A stretch of DNA of 64,000 nt, taken from contig DASUYB010000065.1 in the NCBI GenBank assembly GCA_036377595.1, positions 1-64,000 on the forward strand, written 5' to 3'. The position numbers and the translations under genes were made by a program. Of the stretch, positions 57,884 through 64,000 are shown one piece after another (the first letter of the stretch is position 1; each line of letters starts with the position of its first letter). The notes below the pieces were generated by a model. It ran no database searches. It saw only the letters and a program-made list of their open reading frames with translations, and was not told the origin of the DNA. The DNA comes from Longimicrobium sp. (GTDB lineage: Bacteria > Gemmatimonadota > Gemmatimonadetes > Longimicrobiales > Longimicrobiaceae).

Positions 57884-58369
57884 TCAATCGGGCTCGTCAA
57901 GCCGATCAGCTTCCTCCAGCAGATCGGCCATCTCCGAAGGCGGGCGGCCTCGCTCGAGCATCTGCCTGAATACGACGTAGGGATCGGTGCGCGCTCCGGC
58001 CTTTCGCAGCGTGTCCTCATCGTTCAGCCACGTATATACGATCACGCGGCTGGGCGAGTGGAATCGGAAGAAGAGCCTGAAGCGACGTGCGAACTTGGCG
58101 CGCCGCCAGTGTCGATGAGCCGTGCCGAGCGTGTTGCCCTGACGGAATTGCGGCGCATCCGGATTCGCCGGAATCACCTCGAAAAGCAGGTGGACGAGCA
58201 GGGCGAAGAGCTTTGCCCGGGGATGGCCCCGGTAACCTTCCGGATCCGCTTGCCTCAGTCTTCGCACTTCCGCCTGCAGAGCGGCGTATTGCCGCGCGAA
58301 TTCACGCCAGGCCAGGAGCGTCCATCCATGCGCCTCCGTCCGTCTCGGCTCGTCACGGGAGGGTGACAT
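57884..58369 (-). CDS. yhaV: YhaV-type toxin (type II toxin-antitoxin)
   Basis: This 161-aa protein matches the YhaV family along its length as I remember it. It starts with NGWTLL-like HGWTLLAWREFARQYAALQAEV, then FRQGNTLGTAHRHWRRAKF, RFRLFFRFHSPSRVIVYTWLNDEDTLRKAG, and RTDPYVVFRQMLERGRPPSEM near the end. YhaV is a RelE-superfamily endoribonuclease that cleaves mRNA and is neutralised by PrlF. The start ATG (58367-58369) lies inside the end of the prlF reading frame with a 17-bp overlap, the usual antitoxin-first order, so the two are co-translated. Conserved Arg residues in the RFRLFFRF segment are present, so nothing suggests a broken toxin. Confidence 0.88.
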   Translation of the reverse strand: MSPSRDEPRRTEAHGWTLLAWREFARQYAALQAEVRRLRQADPEGYRGHPRAKLFALLVHLLFEVIPANPDAPQFRQGNTLGTAHRHWRRAKFARRFRLFFRFHSPSRVIVYTWLNDEDTLRKAGARTDPYVVFRQMLERGRPPSEMADLLEEADRLDEPD

Positions 58370-58694
58370 CGCCGAGATCCTCGTCCAGGTCCACGGCGAT
58401 GCCCTTCACGAGCTCACGGGCTTCCCGCACGAGCTCGGGATCGAACGGCCGGAGAGAGTCGGGGTGTTCGAGCATGTCGCGCTCGATGAATGCGAGCCAT
58501 GCCGCGATCACCGGATCGTCCACCTCCGCCTCGGGAACCGTTTCCGGCACCGCGTGGAACAGCAGCGTACCTGGCCCGATGACGTGCACCTCGAACCGGC
58601 CCTCCGTCAGCTCCGGGTGTGCCCGGAACATCGCTGCCTCGACGGCGAATGCCCGCGAGTTGCCGACGGTGGTTGCCTTTGCAGAGTAGGACAT
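58353..58694 (-). CDS. prlF: PrlF-type antitoxin (SpoVT-AbrB-like)
   Basis: This 113-aa protein has an N-terminal swapped-hairpin-like region (AKATTVGNSRAFAVEAAMFRAHPEL). Its C-terminus, FIERDMLEHPDSLRPFD...LVKGIAVDLDEDLGDV, corresponds to the PrlF/SohA tail (RPF...GMDVNIDDEIGD). PrlF binds and inhibits YhaV and represses its own promoter. The start at 58694 is fixed by a strong GGAGG (58700-58704, minus strand) five bases upstream; the frame stays open further upstream but has no support there. It overlaps the yhaV start by 17 bp. Confidence 0.86.
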   Translation of the reverse strand: MSYSAKATTVGNSRAFAVEAAMFRAHPELTEGRFEVHVIGPGTLLFHAVPETVPEAEVDDPVIAAWLAFIERDMLEHPDSLRPFDPELVREARELVKGIAVDLDEDLGDVTLP

Positions 58695-58714
58695 AGGTTC
58701 CTCCAAGACTGTTC

Positions 58715-58748
58715 GTACAACTATACGTACATCCCGTTGGCTCGTCAA
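58715..58748 (-). promoter_or_regulatory. Predicted promoter and operator of prlF-yhaV
   Basis: Reading the minus strand, a -35 box TTGACG (58743-58748), a 17-bp spacer and a -10 box TATAGT (58720-58725) lie just upstream of the prlF ribosome binding site. The -10 is embedded in an inverted repeat with GTAC half-sites (58715-58718 and 58727-58730), a plausible site for autorepression by the antitoxin complex. This is the best sigma-70-like promoter I see in the window. Confidence 0.7.
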
Positions 58749-58835
58749 CGAGAACTCCCGTGGGCCGTCAGGTACGAATCGAGCATCACCGCGCAAACAA
58801 CCACCAGTGAACCGACCAGGCGAAGGAACCCACGT

Positions 58836-59438
58836 ATGGCAATCCGATTGGCGTTTTTGACGGTAGCTGCCCTCTTGGCCCTCGCCGGGCCGGCGGCGGC
58901 GCAGTATCAGCGGCTCGGCTTCCTGGCGGCGGGGCCGGGCGGCGCGCCGGAGGAGGCGTACCTGGACGGGCAGTTCACGATTGCGGGCGGGTTCATCGCG
59001 CGGTTCGGGCCGCCGGTGGGGCTGAGCGTCGGCATCCGCAGCATCAGCGGCTACTCGCGCTTCAGCGCCGACGAGGCCGCGCTCCTCGACTCGCTCGGCA
59101 TCTCCTCGGGCGAGGTGGAGGGCGGGCACGCGACGGTCACGGAGGTGGGGCTCGACCTGATGGCGGGGTACGACACCGGCGCGCTGGGCGGCTACGGCTG
59201 GTACGGCATCCACTACTACAACGAGTCGCGCAGCGACGCCGAGATCACCACCCCGTCCGGCACCTTCACGACGCAGCAGCGCGACCGCGCCGACCTGGGC
59301 CCGTCGTACGGCGCGGGGCTGCTCTTCCACGTCGGCCCGCGCGCCGCCGTGTTCGGCGAGTGGTTCCGCGGCGGCGGCTTCGACGACCGCATGATCCGCA
59401 TGGACGGCCTGCGCTTCGGCGTCAGCGGCGTGTTCTGA
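58836..59438 (+). CDS. Exported outer-membrane-like beta-barrel protein, hypothetical
   Basis: This 200-aa protein has a clear signal peptide (MAIRLAFLTVAALLALAGPAAAQ, cleavage expected after AAA, about residue 22). The mature part is rich in Gly and aromatic residues with alternating strand-like segments (FTIAGGFIARFGPPVGLSV, TEVGLDLMAGYD, YGWYGIHYYNES, YGAGLLFHVGPRAAVFGEWF). It ends FGVSGVF, a C-terminal Phe as in many outer-membrane barrels. This looks like a small outer-membrane beta-barrel of unknown role. The start is chosen for the signal peptide; GAAGGA lies about ten bases upstream. It is divergent from prlF and unrelated to the peptide cluster in any visible way. Confidence 0.75.
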   Translation: MAIRLAFLTVAALLALAGPAAAQYQRLGFLAAGPGGAPEEAYLDGQFTIAGGFIARFGPPVGLSVGIRSISGYSRFSADEAALLDSLGISSGEVEGGHATVTEVGLDLMAGYDTGALGGYGWYGIHYYNESRSDAEITTPSGTFTTQQRDRADLGPSYGAGLLFHVGPRAAVFGEWFRGGGFDDRMIRMDGLRFGVSGVF

Positions 59439-59821
59439 CGCGGCGGCAGACACCGTGGTCCGTGCGCTGATCCGGATACCAAGTCGGGGTGAAGTATCGG
59501 TGCGTTCCAACGAATCTCGTGCTGCCGCGGTTATAGATCCTTCGGCCTGCAAACGCTTGCGCAGACGCTGATTACGGTCTGGCCGGCCTCAGGATGACGT
59601 CAGCGTGGGATCGGTCGGGGTGCATCAACCGAGTTCACGGATTTCGTATGAGATGAGTCGCCGCGAGCGGAGCGAGCCCCCGTCCCTCCCCCAGTCGGTT
59701 TTGGGGGAGGGACAGGCGCGGAGCGCCAGGGAGAGGGCCTCGCGGCGTTCGCAATCCCCGGACATGACGAAGCGCCCCCGCGGCCAGGCCGCGGGGGCGC
59801 TTCCCATCTCCATCTACGCCG
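59439..59821. repeat. Spacer with dispersed repeats and a terminator
   Basis: No gene is seen. Segment 59531-59605 (ends GATCCTTCGGCCTGC and GGCCGGCCTCAGGATGACGTC) has a coding relative at 51918-51990. Segment 59681-59744 is the non-coding copy of the GC-rich hairpin element found in frame at 53191. A strong hairpin at 59770-59802 follows. Confidence 0.75.
59770..59802 (-). terminator. Strong hairpin downstream of the NGP-repeat gene
   Basis: A near-perfect palindrome, AAGCGCCCCCGCGG pairing with CCGCGGGGGCGCTT, lies about 20 bases past the stop of the minus-strand gene, where a Rho-independent terminator would be expected; only a weak T-run follows. Confidence 0.75.
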
Positions 59822-60631
59822 TCACGACCGGCCGCGGCGGACCACCACGGGGCCGTTCGTCGTCACCGCGCGCACGGGGGCGCCGCCGCCGCCCAGCTCG
59901 GTGGTGAACTGCCGCGGGAAGCGGCCCTGCACCGGCACGGGGATGTCGATGTTCATAGGCCCGTTGACCGTCCCCGTCGTGAGCGTGGCGCGGTAGCCCG
60001 CGGGGATCGACAGCGTCACCGGTCCGTTCGTGGTCGCGGCGTCGAGCCCGGCGCCGTCCCAGCGCGAGCCGGTGAGGGAGACGGCGAGCGGCCCGTTCTG
60101 CGCGCGGGCGCGCACGTCGCCGCCGAGGGCGCGCAGCGCGAGCGGGCCGTTGTGCGCGCTCAGCTCCATCCGCCCGGTGACGCCGTTGACGCCGATCGGC
60201 CCGTTGTTGGTGGTCAGGCGCAGGTCCATCCGGCGCGGGACGAAGATCTCGTAGCTCACCGCGTAGCCGCGGTTGCGCGCCGTCTCCGGGCCGTCGGCGT
60301 AGATCTCGCCACCGGCGGTGTGCACGCGCACGCTGCCGGCGATGCGCCGCGCCTCGTCGTCCGACGGCGCCCACGCCTGGATGCGCTCGCGGACCAGCAC
60401 GTCCGCGCCGTCCCACGCCTTCACCGACACGCCGCCGTTCTCGCGCCCGTCCACCGACAGCAGCCGGGGCGCGGCGATGCGCACCTCGCGCTGCTCGCAG
60501 TAGTGCTCGCGGTCGCTGTTTCGGTTCCAGCGGCGGCACTGGGCAACCCAGTCCTCGTCGTCGTCCTGCGCGGCGGCGGGGCGGGGGAGGAGCGCCAGCG
60601 CGGCCAGCGCCATCAGGCTGAGGGTTCGCAT
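59822..60631 (-). CDS. Exported NGP-repeat protein (DUF4097-like adhesin fold), hypothetical
   Basis: This 269-aa protein starts MRTLSLMALAALALLPRPAAAQ, a signal peptide with cleavage expected after AAA. After a Cys-containing segment (VAQCRRWNRNSDREHYCEQRE), the body is a series of short beta repeats with Asn-Gly-Pro turns: NNGPIGV, HNGPLAL, QNGPLAV, TNGPVTL, VNGPMNI and TNGPVVV. This is the pattern of DUF4097/putative auto-transporter adhesin-like beta-helix proteins of the envelope, whose function is unknown. The start at 60631 is chosen for the signal peptide; the longer open frame up to 60805 is translated repeat DNA. Single gene, with its own terminator hairpin downstream. Confidence 0.75.
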   Translation of the reverse strand: MRTLSLMALAALALLPRPAAAQDDDEDWVAQCRRWNRNSDREHYCEQREVRIAAPRLLSVDGRENGGVSVKAWDGADVLVRERIQAWAPSDDEARRIAGSVRVHTAGGEIYADGPETARNRGYAVSYEIFVPRRMDLRLTTNNGPIGVNGVTGRMELSAHNGPLALRALGGDVRARAQNGPLAVSLTGSRWDGAGLDAATTNGPVTLSIPAGYRATLTTGTVNGPMNIDIPVPVQGRFPRQFTTELGGGGAPVRAVTTNGPVVVRRGRS

Positions 60632-61091
60632 CTCGGGATCTCGTCTCGGAGGGTGATCGCCGTCGTCATTGCAGCATTCGACACCATCAGTCGCGCGATG
60701 GTTTGAATGCGTTGTGCGGCGATGTCGTGTCCGCCCGGCGCGGATCCCCCCCACCCCCGGCCCCTCCCCCACGAGGGGGGAGGGATGGGGGAGGGGAGAC
60801 CTCATCGCGGTGAGAACTTTCTGCTCGATTCGGCGCCTGATCGCCAGTCACGAATGCCCATCGCGCGCGCCGAAAGCTTCGTCCGAGCCGCCGCCGGTAG
60901 TCCGCGAAGGCGGACTTCGTGTGGTTGTTGCAGCGAATTCATTCGGCCCCCATCAGTTTAGCCATCCCCCTTCCGGCACCTCTCTCCGAGCCCCGTTCTT
61001 CACCCGTTCCCGACCCGCTTTCCGTCCGCGCTCCATCCCCCCATCTTCATCTCCAAGCCCTCACATCGTCTCGCACCCAGCATCCCCCCCG
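60632..61091. repeat. Spacer with R6 and NEFAATTT repeats
   Basis: No gene is seen. R6 (about 60739-60810, minus orientation) is a GC-rich hairpin (CCCCTCCCCCACGAGGG) with copies at 62061 and 63521. The non-coding NEFAATTT element lies at 60899-60948. The remainder up to the hydrolase start is C-rich and shows no clear promoter. Confidence 0.7.
60899..60948 (-). repeat. NEFAATTT element, non-coding copy
   Basis: In reverse it reads CCGAATGAATTCGCTGCAAC ... and ends in the hairpin AGTCCGC-CTTC-GCGGACT (60899-60916). It is nearly identical to the coding copies at 19268 and 48799, which shows that the coding copies are instances of a dispersed DNA repeat and not part of the NRPS fold. Confidence 0.88.
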
Positions 61092-61958
61092 ATGCCGCAC
61101 ATCCACGTCAACGGCGCGCAGTTGTGGTACGACGACACCGGCACCGGCGCGGAGACCCTCGTCTTCGCGCACGGGCTGCTGTGGGACGGGCGCATGTTCG
61201 ACGATCAGGTGGCCGCGCTGCGCGACCGCTACCGCTGCGTCACCTTCGACTTCCGCGGCCAGGGGCGCAGCGAGGTGACGAAGGGCGGCTACGACATGGA
61301 CACGCTTTCCGACGACGCCGCCGCGCTGATCGAGCGGCTGGGGTGCGCGCCCTGCCACTTCGTGGGGCTGTCGATGGGCGGCTTCGTGGGGATGCGGCTG
61401 GCGGCGCGGCGCCCGGAACTGATCCGCTCGCTGGTGCTGATGGAGACGTCGGCGGACCCCGAGCCCGCGGAGAACGCCCCCCGCTACCGCGCGATGGGGC
61501 GCGTCGTGCGCGTGCTGGGGAAGGTGGGGATGAAGCTGGTGATGCCTCGCGTGATGCGCATCATGTTCGGCAGCAAGTTCCTCGACGACCCCGCCCGCGA
61601 GGCCGACCGCAACCTCTGGCGCGAGCGCGGGATGGCGAACCACCGCGTCGGCATCGTCCGCGCGCTGCGGGGGGTGATCGAGCGCAAGCCCATCTACGAC
61701 GAGCTGGGCGACATCTCCTGCCCCACGCTGGTGATGGTGGGCGACCAGGACGTGGCCACGGTGGTGGAGAAGGCCGAGCGCATACGCGCCGCCATCCACG
61801 GCGCGCGCCTGGTGATCATCCCCGGCGCCGGCCACACCTCGTCGGTCGAGGAGCCCGCGTTCGTCAACCGCGTGCTGACGCAGTTCCTGGCGCGGCTGCC
61901 GTCGCCGGCGCCGCCCACGAGCCCGTCGCCCGCGGATGCCAATGGGACGGGCGGGTAA
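61092..61958 (+). CDS. Alpha/beta hydrolase
   Basis: This cytoplasmic 288-aa alpha/beta-hydrolase-fold enzyme has an oxyanion region HGLLWDGRMF, the strand-turn DFRGQGRS, a nucleophile elbow GLSMGG (Ser near residue 96), acid candidate Asp in VGDQDVAT, and catalytic His in GAGHTSSVEEP. It resembles the 3-oxoadipate enol-lactonase/haloperoxidase-like branch; the substrate cannot be read from the sequence. The last 20 residues (SPAPPTSPSPADANGTGG) are low-complexity. A hairpin (61980-62002) follows. It stands upstream of an acyl-CoA dehydrogenase in the same direction, about 240 bp away. Confidence 0.88.
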   Translation: MPHIHVNGAQLWYDDTGTGAETLVFAHGLLWDGRMFDDQVAALRDRYRCVTFDFRGQGRSEVTKGGYDMDTLSDDAAALIERLGCAPCHFVGLSMGGFVGMRLAARRPELIRSLVLMETSADPEPAENAPRYRAMGRVVRVLGKVGMKLVMPRVMRIMFGSKFLDDPAREADRNLWRERGMANHRVGIVRALRGVIERKPIYDELGDISCPTLVMVGDQDVATVVEKAERIRAAIHGARLVIIPGAGHTSSVEEPAFVNRVLTQFLARLPSPAPPTSPSPADANGTGG

Positions 61959-61979
61959 ACCCGCGGCTGGAACCTTGGG

Positions 61980-62002
61980 AAGCCCGCAAACCGCGCGGGC
62001 TT
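61980..62002 (+). terminator. Hairpin after the hydrolase gene
   Basis: AAGCCCGC pairs with GCGGGCTT around AAACCGC, about 20 bases after the stop. There is no long T-tract, so it may also be a repeat hairpin. Confidence 0.55.
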
Positions 62003-62060
62003 GAACCGCAATAACGGTGGGGAGACGGACGCGTCGACCCCGTCGGCCGAAGCCTTTCAC

Positions 62061-62142
62061 CGCGCTGAGGTCTCCCCTCCCCCATCCCTCCCCCCTCGTG
62101 GGTCCTCGTGGGGGAGGGGCCGGGGGTGGGGGGGATCCGCGC
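62061..62142 (+). repeat. R6 repeat with a small internal duplication
   Basis: GCTGAGGTCTCCCCTCCCCC followed by a GGGGGAGGGGCCGGGGGTGG arm. Compared with the copy at 63521-63590 it contains an extra CTCGTGGGT unit in the loop, a tandem duplication of about 9 bp. Confidence 0.8.
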
Positions 62143-62199
62143 CGGGCGGGCACGATCTCACCCCGTCGCACCGATGCCCGAACCGCTTCCGAGCCTGCG

Positions 62200-63390
62200 A
62201 TGATCGCCGACCCACGCCCCGAGCTTCGCCCGCTCCTCGACCGCATCGCCGCGTTCGTGCGCGACGAGCTGGGGCCGCTGGAGACACGCTTCCTCGCCGG
62301 GCCGGTGCGCGCCATCCTCCCCGCGCTGCGCGACGCGCGCGAGCGGGTGAAGGCGGCGGGGATGTGGGCGCCGCACCTGCCGCGCGAGCTGGGCGGGCTG
62401 GGGCTGCCGCTGGCTGACTTCGCGCACGTCAGTGAGGCGCTGGGCCGCTCGCCGCTGGGACACCTCGCCTTCAACTGCCAGGCGCCCGACGTCGGCAACA
62501 TGGAGCTGCTGCACGCACACGGCAGCGACGGGCAGAAGGATCGCTGGCTCGAGCCGCTCGCCGCCGGCGAGATCCGCAGCTGCTTTTCGATGACCGAGCC
62601 CGACCGCGCCGGCTCCAACCCCGTCTGGCTGGAGACCACGGCCGTGCGCGACGGCGGCGACTACGTGATCGACGGCCGCAAGTGGTTCACCTCGTCGGCC
62701 GACGGCGCGGCGTTCGCCATCGTCATGGCCGTCACCAACCCCGGCGCGGCGTCTCCGCACCAGCGCGCGAGCATGATCGTCGTGCCGACGGACACGCCGG
62801 GGTTCCGCATCGTCCGCAACATCCCCGTGATGGGCGAGGCGGGCGAGGACTGGTTCTCGCACGCCGAGGTGGCGTACGAAGGGTGCCGGGTGCCGGTGGA
62901 GAACCGCATCGGCGCGGAGGGCGCGGGGTTCCTGCTGGCGCAGGAGCGGCTGGGGCCGGGGCGCATCCACCACTGCATGCGCTGGATCGGGATCGCCGAG
63001 CGCGCGTTCGAGCTGATGTGCCGCCGCGCCGCCACCCGCGAGCTGTCGCCCGGCGAGCCGCTGGCGCGCCAGCAGTCGGTGCAGCACGCCATCGCCGAGA
63101 GCCGCGCGGAGATCGACGCCGCGCGCCTGCTCACCCTCGACGCCGCCGCGCGCATCGACGCCCACGGCGCCCGCGCGGCGAGAGTGCAGATCAGCACCAT
63201 CAAGTTCTACGTCGCGGGAATGCTGCAGCGCGTGCTGGACCGGGCGATCCAGGTGCACGGCGCGCTCGGCGTCACCGACGACGTGCTGCTGGCCTGGTGG
63301 TGGCGCCACGAGCGCGGCGCGCGCATCTACGACGGCCCCGACGAGGTCCACAAGTCGCTGGTCGCCCGCGAGGTGCTGAAGAACTTCTGA
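62200..63390 (+). CDS. Acyl-CoA dehydrogenase family protein
   Basis: This 396-aa flavoenzyme has the usual family length. It shows the N-terminal helical domain (ELGGLGLPLADFAHVSEALGRS), the FAD/substrate region CFSMTEPDRAGSNP, the beta domain GRKWFTSSADGAAFAIVM and EVAYEGCRVPVENRIG, and the C-terminal helical domain ending IQVHGALGVTDDVLLAWWWRHERGARIYDGPDEVHKSLVAREVL, with the quinone-like YDGPDE motif of this family. It oxidises an acyl-CoA at the alpha-beta bond. The next gene is an ACAD10/11-type phosphotransferase, so the pair probably handles hydroxyacyl-CoA breakdown (known pairing in bacteria and in fused animal proteins) and is not the FkbI of the peptide cluster. The start ATG is preceded by repeat DNA. 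Confidence 0.9.
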   Translation: MIADPRPELRPLLDRIAAFVRDELGPLETRFLAGPVRAILPALRDARERVKAAGMWAPHLPRELGGLGLPLADFAHVSEALGRSPLGHLAFNCQAPDVGNMELLHAHGSDGQKDRWLEPLAAGEIRSCFSMTEPDRAGSNPVWLETTAVRDGGDYVIDGRKWFTSSADGAAFAIVMAVTNPGAASPHQRASMIVVPTDTPGFRIVRNIPVMGEAGEDWFSHAEVAYEGCRVPVENRIGAEGAGFLLAQERLGPGRIHHCMRWIGIAERAFELMCRRAATRELSPGEPLARQQSVQHAIAESRAEIDAARLLTLDAAARIDAHGARAARVQISTIKFYVAGMLQRVLDRAIQVHGALGVTDDVLLAWWWRHERGARIYDGPDEVHKSLVAREVLKNF

Positions 63391-63437
63391 GCGCGACGGA
63401 TTCAGGGGGATGGCATCCGTGTGCTCGGCGAGCATCC

Positions 63438-63590
63438 TCGCGGCCGCGGACGGCTCCCTCCCCCCGACCCCCTCCCCCGCTTCGCAGGGGCGGGGGAGCA
63501 CTCAGCGCCGAATCCGCTTCCGCGCTGAGGTCTCCCCTCCCCCATCCCTCCCCCCTCGTGGGGGAGGGGCCGGGGGTGGGGGGGATCCGC
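63438..63590. repeat. R2-like and R6 repeats in the spacer before the phosphotransferase
   Basis: An R2-like hairpin (about 63438-63508, CCCTCCCCCGCTTCGCAGG) is followed by R6 (63521-63590). The same families thus continue outside the peptide cluster. Confidence 0.75.
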
Positions 63591-63644
63591 GGCGGCGGAC
63601 ACGCGCATCTCCGCTCGCCGCACCGCCGTCACCCGACATCCCCC

Positions 63645-64000
63645 ATGCCCGACACCCCCTCGCCCATCGACCGCGACGCGCCCGTCCGCCCGGGCGAGGA
63701 GCTGGACGCCGCCGCGCTCGCCGCCTGGCTGCGCGAGCGCCTCGCGGACGTCGGCGAGGTGGAGGTGCGGCAGTTCCCGCGCGGCTTCTCCAACCTCACC
63801 TACCTGGTGAAGGCCGGCGGGCGCGAGATGGTGCTGCGGCGCCCGCCCTTCGGCGCGGCGGTGCGCGGCGGGCACGACGTGGTGCGCGAGCACGGCATTC
63901 TCGCGGCGCTGCACCCCGTCTGGCCGCGCGTCCCCCGGCCGGTGCTGTGCTGCGAAGACCCGGCCGTGCTCGGCGCGCCCTTCTACCTGATGGAGCGCGT
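63645..64000 (+). CDS. Phosphotransferase (aminoglycoside phosphotransferase family, ACAD10/11-type), cut by window end
   Basis: The first 118 codons are visible: MPDTPSPIDRDAPVRPGEEL..., then RQFPRGFSNLTYLVKAGGREMVLRRPPFGAAV, GHDVVREHGILAALHPVWPRVPRPVL, and AVLGAPFYLMERV at the window edge. The SNLTYL and VLRRPPFG segments are the nucleotide-binding start of the APH/ACAD10-ACAD11 phosphotransferase family, which phosphorylates hydroxyacyl-CoAs ahead of dehydrogenation. It follows the acyl-CoA dehydrogenase in the same direction, the usual pairing. The catalytic loop and stop lie beyond the window. Confidence 0.85.
   Translation, partial: MPDTPSPIDRDAPVRPGEELDAAALAAWLRERLADVGEVEVRQFPRGFSNLTYLVKAGGREMVLRRPPFGAAVRGGHDVVREHGILAALHPVWPRVPRPVLCCEDPAVLGAPFYLMER

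Noticed and set aside
57791-58366. Plus-strand open frame over the toxin region
   Set aside because: It overlaps the NRPS-F end, the terminator and the antisense of yhaV; the minus-strand YhaV match is clear.
58695-59552. Upstream extension of PrlF
   Set aside because: The frame is open further but runs through the promoter and the divergent gene; GGAGG and the family N-terminus fix the start at 58694.
60632-60805. N-terminal extension of the NGP-repeat protein
   Set aside because: It is translated R6 repeat; the signal peptide starts at 60631.
60899-60948. Remnant of a broken NRPS gene
   Set aside because: Only the repeat element is shared with NRPS-C and NRPS-F; no A-domain sequence flanks it.
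62200-63390. FkbI-type acyl-CoA dehydrogenase for methoxymalonyl-ACP
   Set aside because: It is about 31 kb from the FkbH-like gene and adjacent to an ACAD10/11-type phosphotransferase, which fits fatty or hydroxy acid breakdown.

Overview
The window is about 58 kb of a very large hybrid non-ribosomal peptide/polyketide biosynthetic locus, all on the + strand (from position 320 to 57830), followed by about 6 kb of ordinary chromosomal genes. Base composition is very high in G+C. Spacers and even coding regions are crowded with short palindromic interspersed repeats, and a downstream gene has a signal peptide and outer-membrane-like features. Together these suggest a high-GC Gram-negative bacterium. 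Longimicrobium-like Gemmatimonadota is my best guess (inference); a myxobacterium is the alternative.

Layout of the assembly line: PKS-1 (KS-AT-degenerate KR-ACP, 320-4855); NRPS-A (C-A-T-E, 5346-10073); NRPS-B (C-A-T, 10639-13878); NRPS-C (three C-A-T modules, 13881-24035); PKS-2 (KS-AT-degenerate KR-ACP, 24576-29105); an FkbH-like glyceryl-ACP enzyme (29713-30795); NRPS-D (C-A-T-E, 31283-36067); NRPS-E (three C-A-T modules, 36196-46020); NRPS-F (three C-A-T modules plus thioesterase, 46467-57830). That is 12 NRPS and 2 PKS modules, laid out as two similar halves (PKS, then C-A-T-E, then a protein starting with a DCL-type C domain). Hand-read specificity codes give, tentatively, aliphatic (D), Gln, unknown, Pro-like and unknown before PKS-2, then unknown (D), unknown, Val-like, aminoadipate-type, Thr, aminoadipate-type and Ser before release. 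The left edge starts in a spacer repeat, so the cluster probably extends upstream.

The most unusual feature is a set of in-frame palindromic repeats inside the megaenzymes. Nine of the twelve adenylation domains carry, at the same place between motifs A7 and A8 (just before the hinge), a 78-128 bp palindrome. Its arms are mostly tandem octamers of the GTGCGARA type, translated as VRECESAK... on the left arm and TFAPSHPRTFAL on the right. Other interspersed repeats (the NEFAATTT element, a GC-rich hairpin element, an element shared with the spacer at 59531, an intergenic R1 element and an ACTCAGC heptamer array) also lie in frame in NRPS-C and NRPS-F, with non-coding copies of several elsewhere in the window. 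The spacers between megaenzyme genes are mosaics of a small set of the same kind of repeats (R1-R4).

Downstream, on the minus strand, is a PrlF-YhaV type II toxin-antitoxin pair with a good sigma-70-type promoter. It is followed by an exported outer-membrane-like protein, a minus-strand exported adhesin-like protein with NGP repeats, an alpha/beta hydrolase, an acyl-CoA dehydrogenase and the start of an ACAD10/11-type phosphotransferase cut by the window edge. No MbtH-like protein, phosphopantetheinyl transferase, transporter or regulator of the cluster is seen in the window.
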